Origin: DATIXJ01 sp963714795
Lineage (GTDB): Bacteria > Bacteroidota > Ignavibacteria > UBA10030 > SZUA-254
Direction of reading: 5' to 3'
DNA: 64,000 bases
NCBI GenBank assembly: GCA_963714795.1
Contig: CAVQPS010000011.1
Coordinates: 1-64,000 of the forward strand
The notes beneath the pieces were generated by a model. That model did no database searches. It was not told the origin of the DNA and saw only the letters and a list, made by a program, of their open reading frames with translations. Position 1 is the first letter of the stretch; each line of letters starts with the position of its first letter. The position numbers and the translations under genes are program-made. Positions 62,613-64,000 of this stretch are shown piece by piece.

Positions 62613-63026
62613 GTGAGCAAAAAACATCTGTACATATTTCTTCTCGGATTCTCGATAGCGGGATATATCTGGCTTGGTTGGAATCTCGTTGATGCAAACA
62701 TGCATGCATCGGCACCGACATTCTGCTTGTTCAAAGAAGTGACGGGACTTCCCTGTCCATCCTGCGGCACGACCCGTGCAATAATTTCATTGATGCAAGG
62801 AAATTTCCGTGAATCGCTGGTCGTCAATCCGTTCGGCATCGTTGGCGCATTCGCGTTAATCATCATTCCATTCTGGATTCTCATCGACATCATCAAACGC
62901 AACGACAGCTTTTACAGATCTTTTTTGAAAATGGAATCTCTTTTCGCACGCAAACATTGGGTTTCTTTTGGTGCGATCGTGGTCGTCATGTTGAACTGGT
63001 TCTGGAATCTTTCAAAAGGGTTGTAA
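62613..63026 (+). CDS. DUF2752 membrane protein
   Basis: 137 residues from a GTG that abuts the previous stop. The DUF2752 core CLFKEVTGLPCPSCGTTRAIISLMQGNF (cysteine pair and CGxTR) is followed by two or three helices. DUF2752 genes often adjoin TM2 genes, as here. Function unknown. Confidence 0.9.
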   Translation: MSKKHLYIFLLGFSIAGYIWLGWNLVDANMHASAPTFCLFKEVTGLPCPSCGTTRAIISLMQGNFRESLVVNPFGIVGAFALIIIPFWILIDIIKRNDSFYRSFLKMESLFARKHWVSFGAIVVVMLNWFWNLSKGL

Positions 63027-63188
63027 TTACTACATATTTTCATCGATTAAGCTACCGTCAAACACCCGTTTTGGCGGATAATTTCTCCTCCTCAAAGTTA
63101 CAATTCAAAAGAAAAAATCGTATATTTGATACCTGCACTTCAGAAGATATTTAACAACAATCTCATCACATCATAAAGATGCATTGCT

Positions 63189-64000
63189 ATGAAAAATTTC
63201 AGTTTGATAATGATCCTCTTTGCCTTTGCGGCAATCAATATGAGCTGTTCGAATAATAACGAAGCAGCCGACCCGCTCGCATCCCATATCGATAAGACCG
63301 TCAAGCCCGGCGACGATTTTTTCCTGTACGCGAACGGAAAATGGTTCAAGGAAAATCCGATCCCGGCAAGCGAACAAAGTAACGGACTCTGGCAATTGAT
63401 TCAAGATACGATCAACGCACAAATACGAAATGTGTGCGAATCGTCCTCTGCACTTACCAACGCGGAAAAAGGAAGCAACAAGCAAAAGATCGGCGATTTC
63501 TTTTTTACCGGCATGGATAGCGTCAGTCTCAATAAAAAAGGACTGGATGATCTGAAAAGCGATTTTGCAATGATCGATGGGATAAAAGATCTGCGCGGTC
63601 TGATCAAAGCGGCATCGTATGTTCACACCGTTGCCGGCTCGCCGATGTTCAGTTTCGGCGTCGGACAGGATGATAAAATCAGCAGCAAGAATGCGATCTT
63701 TTTCGGTCAGGGCGGTTTGAGTTTGCCCGACCGGAATTTTTATTTCGATACCGACCCCCGTGCGGTCATGATCCGCCAGAAGTTTCTGGAACATGTTCAG
63801 AATATGTTCGGCATTATGGGTTACGATGCCGATCATGCGAAGATAGCAGCCGATCATCTGATGGCGCTGGAAACAGCAATCGCAAAAACATCACGCAAAC
63901 GTGAAGACACACGCGATCCGATCAAAAATTATCACAAAATGTATTTCAAAGAATTCCTGAAAGCGACACCCAACATCGATTGGGCGGTGTTCATGGAAGG
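63189..64000 (+). CDS. M13 family (neprilysin-like) metallopeptidase lipoprotein, partial at window end
   Basis: The reading frame is open to the window edge, with 270 residues visible. A lipobox FAAINMSC follows a hydrophobic signal. Then IDKTVKPGDDFFLYANGKWFKENPIPASE (the YxxxNGxWxxxxPIP M13 N-terminal pattern), FFFTGMDSVSLNKKG, FSFGVGQDDKISSKNAIFFGQGGLSLPDRNFYF and ALETAIAKTSRKREDTRDP. The catalytic HExxH lies beyond 64000. Likely a periplasmic or surface oligopeptidase. Confidence 0.9.
   Translation, partial: MKNFSLIMILFAFAAINMSCSNNNEAADPLASHIDKTVKPGDDFFLYANGKWFKENPIPASEQSNGLWQLIQDTINAQIRNVCESSSALTNAEKGSNKQKIGDFFFTGMDSVSLNKKGLDDLKSDFAMIDGIKDLRGLIKAASYVHTVAGSPMFSFGVGQDDKISSKNAIFFGQGGLSLPDRNFYFDTDPRAVMIRQKFLEHVQNMFGIMGYDADHAKIAADHLMALETAIAKTSRKREDTRDPIKNYHKMYFKEFLKATPNIDWAVFME

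Overview
The window looks like a chromosomal contig from a member of the Ignavibacteria / Chlorobi side of the Bacteroidota (FCB) group. The main clue is that three secreted proteins end in a type IX secretion (T9SS) type A sorting domain with the NYPNPFNP(S/T)TTI signature. Supporting clues are an outer-membrane protein of the CarboxypepD-reg / TonB-plug type, a Bacteroidota-style zapA-rny neighbourhood, and core genes of moderate GC. Unlike classical Bacteroidia, the promoters I can read fit a -35 TTGxxx / 17 nt / -10 TATxTT pattern.

Layout. Positions 1-45.2 kb are almost entirely leftward (minus strand) housekeeping genes. They are: pyrB-pyrR behind a PyrR-type attenuator; a 1359-residue T9SS cargo protein; mutL, dipeptide epimerase, ftsY, pgsA and purF; nadB and coaE; rny, a probable 6S RNA, zapA and a ZapB-like gene; pheT and pheS; rplT, rpmI, infC (AUU start) and thrS; a four-gene tRNA cluster (Gly, Cys, Leu, Val); a CYTH protein and greA; ribBA, yajC and tgt; a VanZ-like gene, nnrDE and nuoN. 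A rightward M3 peptidase and a leftward NhaD-like antiporter then separate nuoN from nuoM-nuoL-nuoK-nuoJ. An ABC-2 exporter pair and asnS complete this part. From 45.8 kb to the end the genes are mostly rightward and accessory: two T9SS cargo proteins, lipoproteins, small DUF proteins, a beta-carbonic-anhydrase-like protein, a secreted HExxH protein, an intradiol-dioxygenase-like secreted protein, a large leftward outer-membrane receptor, and the start of an M13 metallopeptidase lipoprotein.

How the genes work together. The left part is information processing and cofactor or nucleotide synthesis (UMP, IMP, NAD, CoA, riboflavin), together with translation (IF3, L20, L35, ThrRS, PheRS, AsnRS, tRNAs). 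The complex I membrane arm sits beside an NAD(P)HX-repair gene and a sodium/proton antiporter. The right part is cell-envelope and secretion-oriented.

Data-quality warning. Thirteen genes, including single-copy essential ones (pyrR, pyrB, nadB, tgt, nuoL), are each interrupted by one or more single-base indels. Many lie in or beside short homopolymers, and in every case the reading frame resumes with conserved protein sequence. I read these as assembly errors, not decay, and annotate such genes full length. I saw no CRISPR array, rRNA, prophage or transposase. The best candidates for unfamiliar biology are the secreted HExxH protein at 54.1-55.7 kb, the tandem-repeat T9SS protein at 47.3-48.8 kb, the duplicated promoter module, and the nested palindrome at 34.2 kb.
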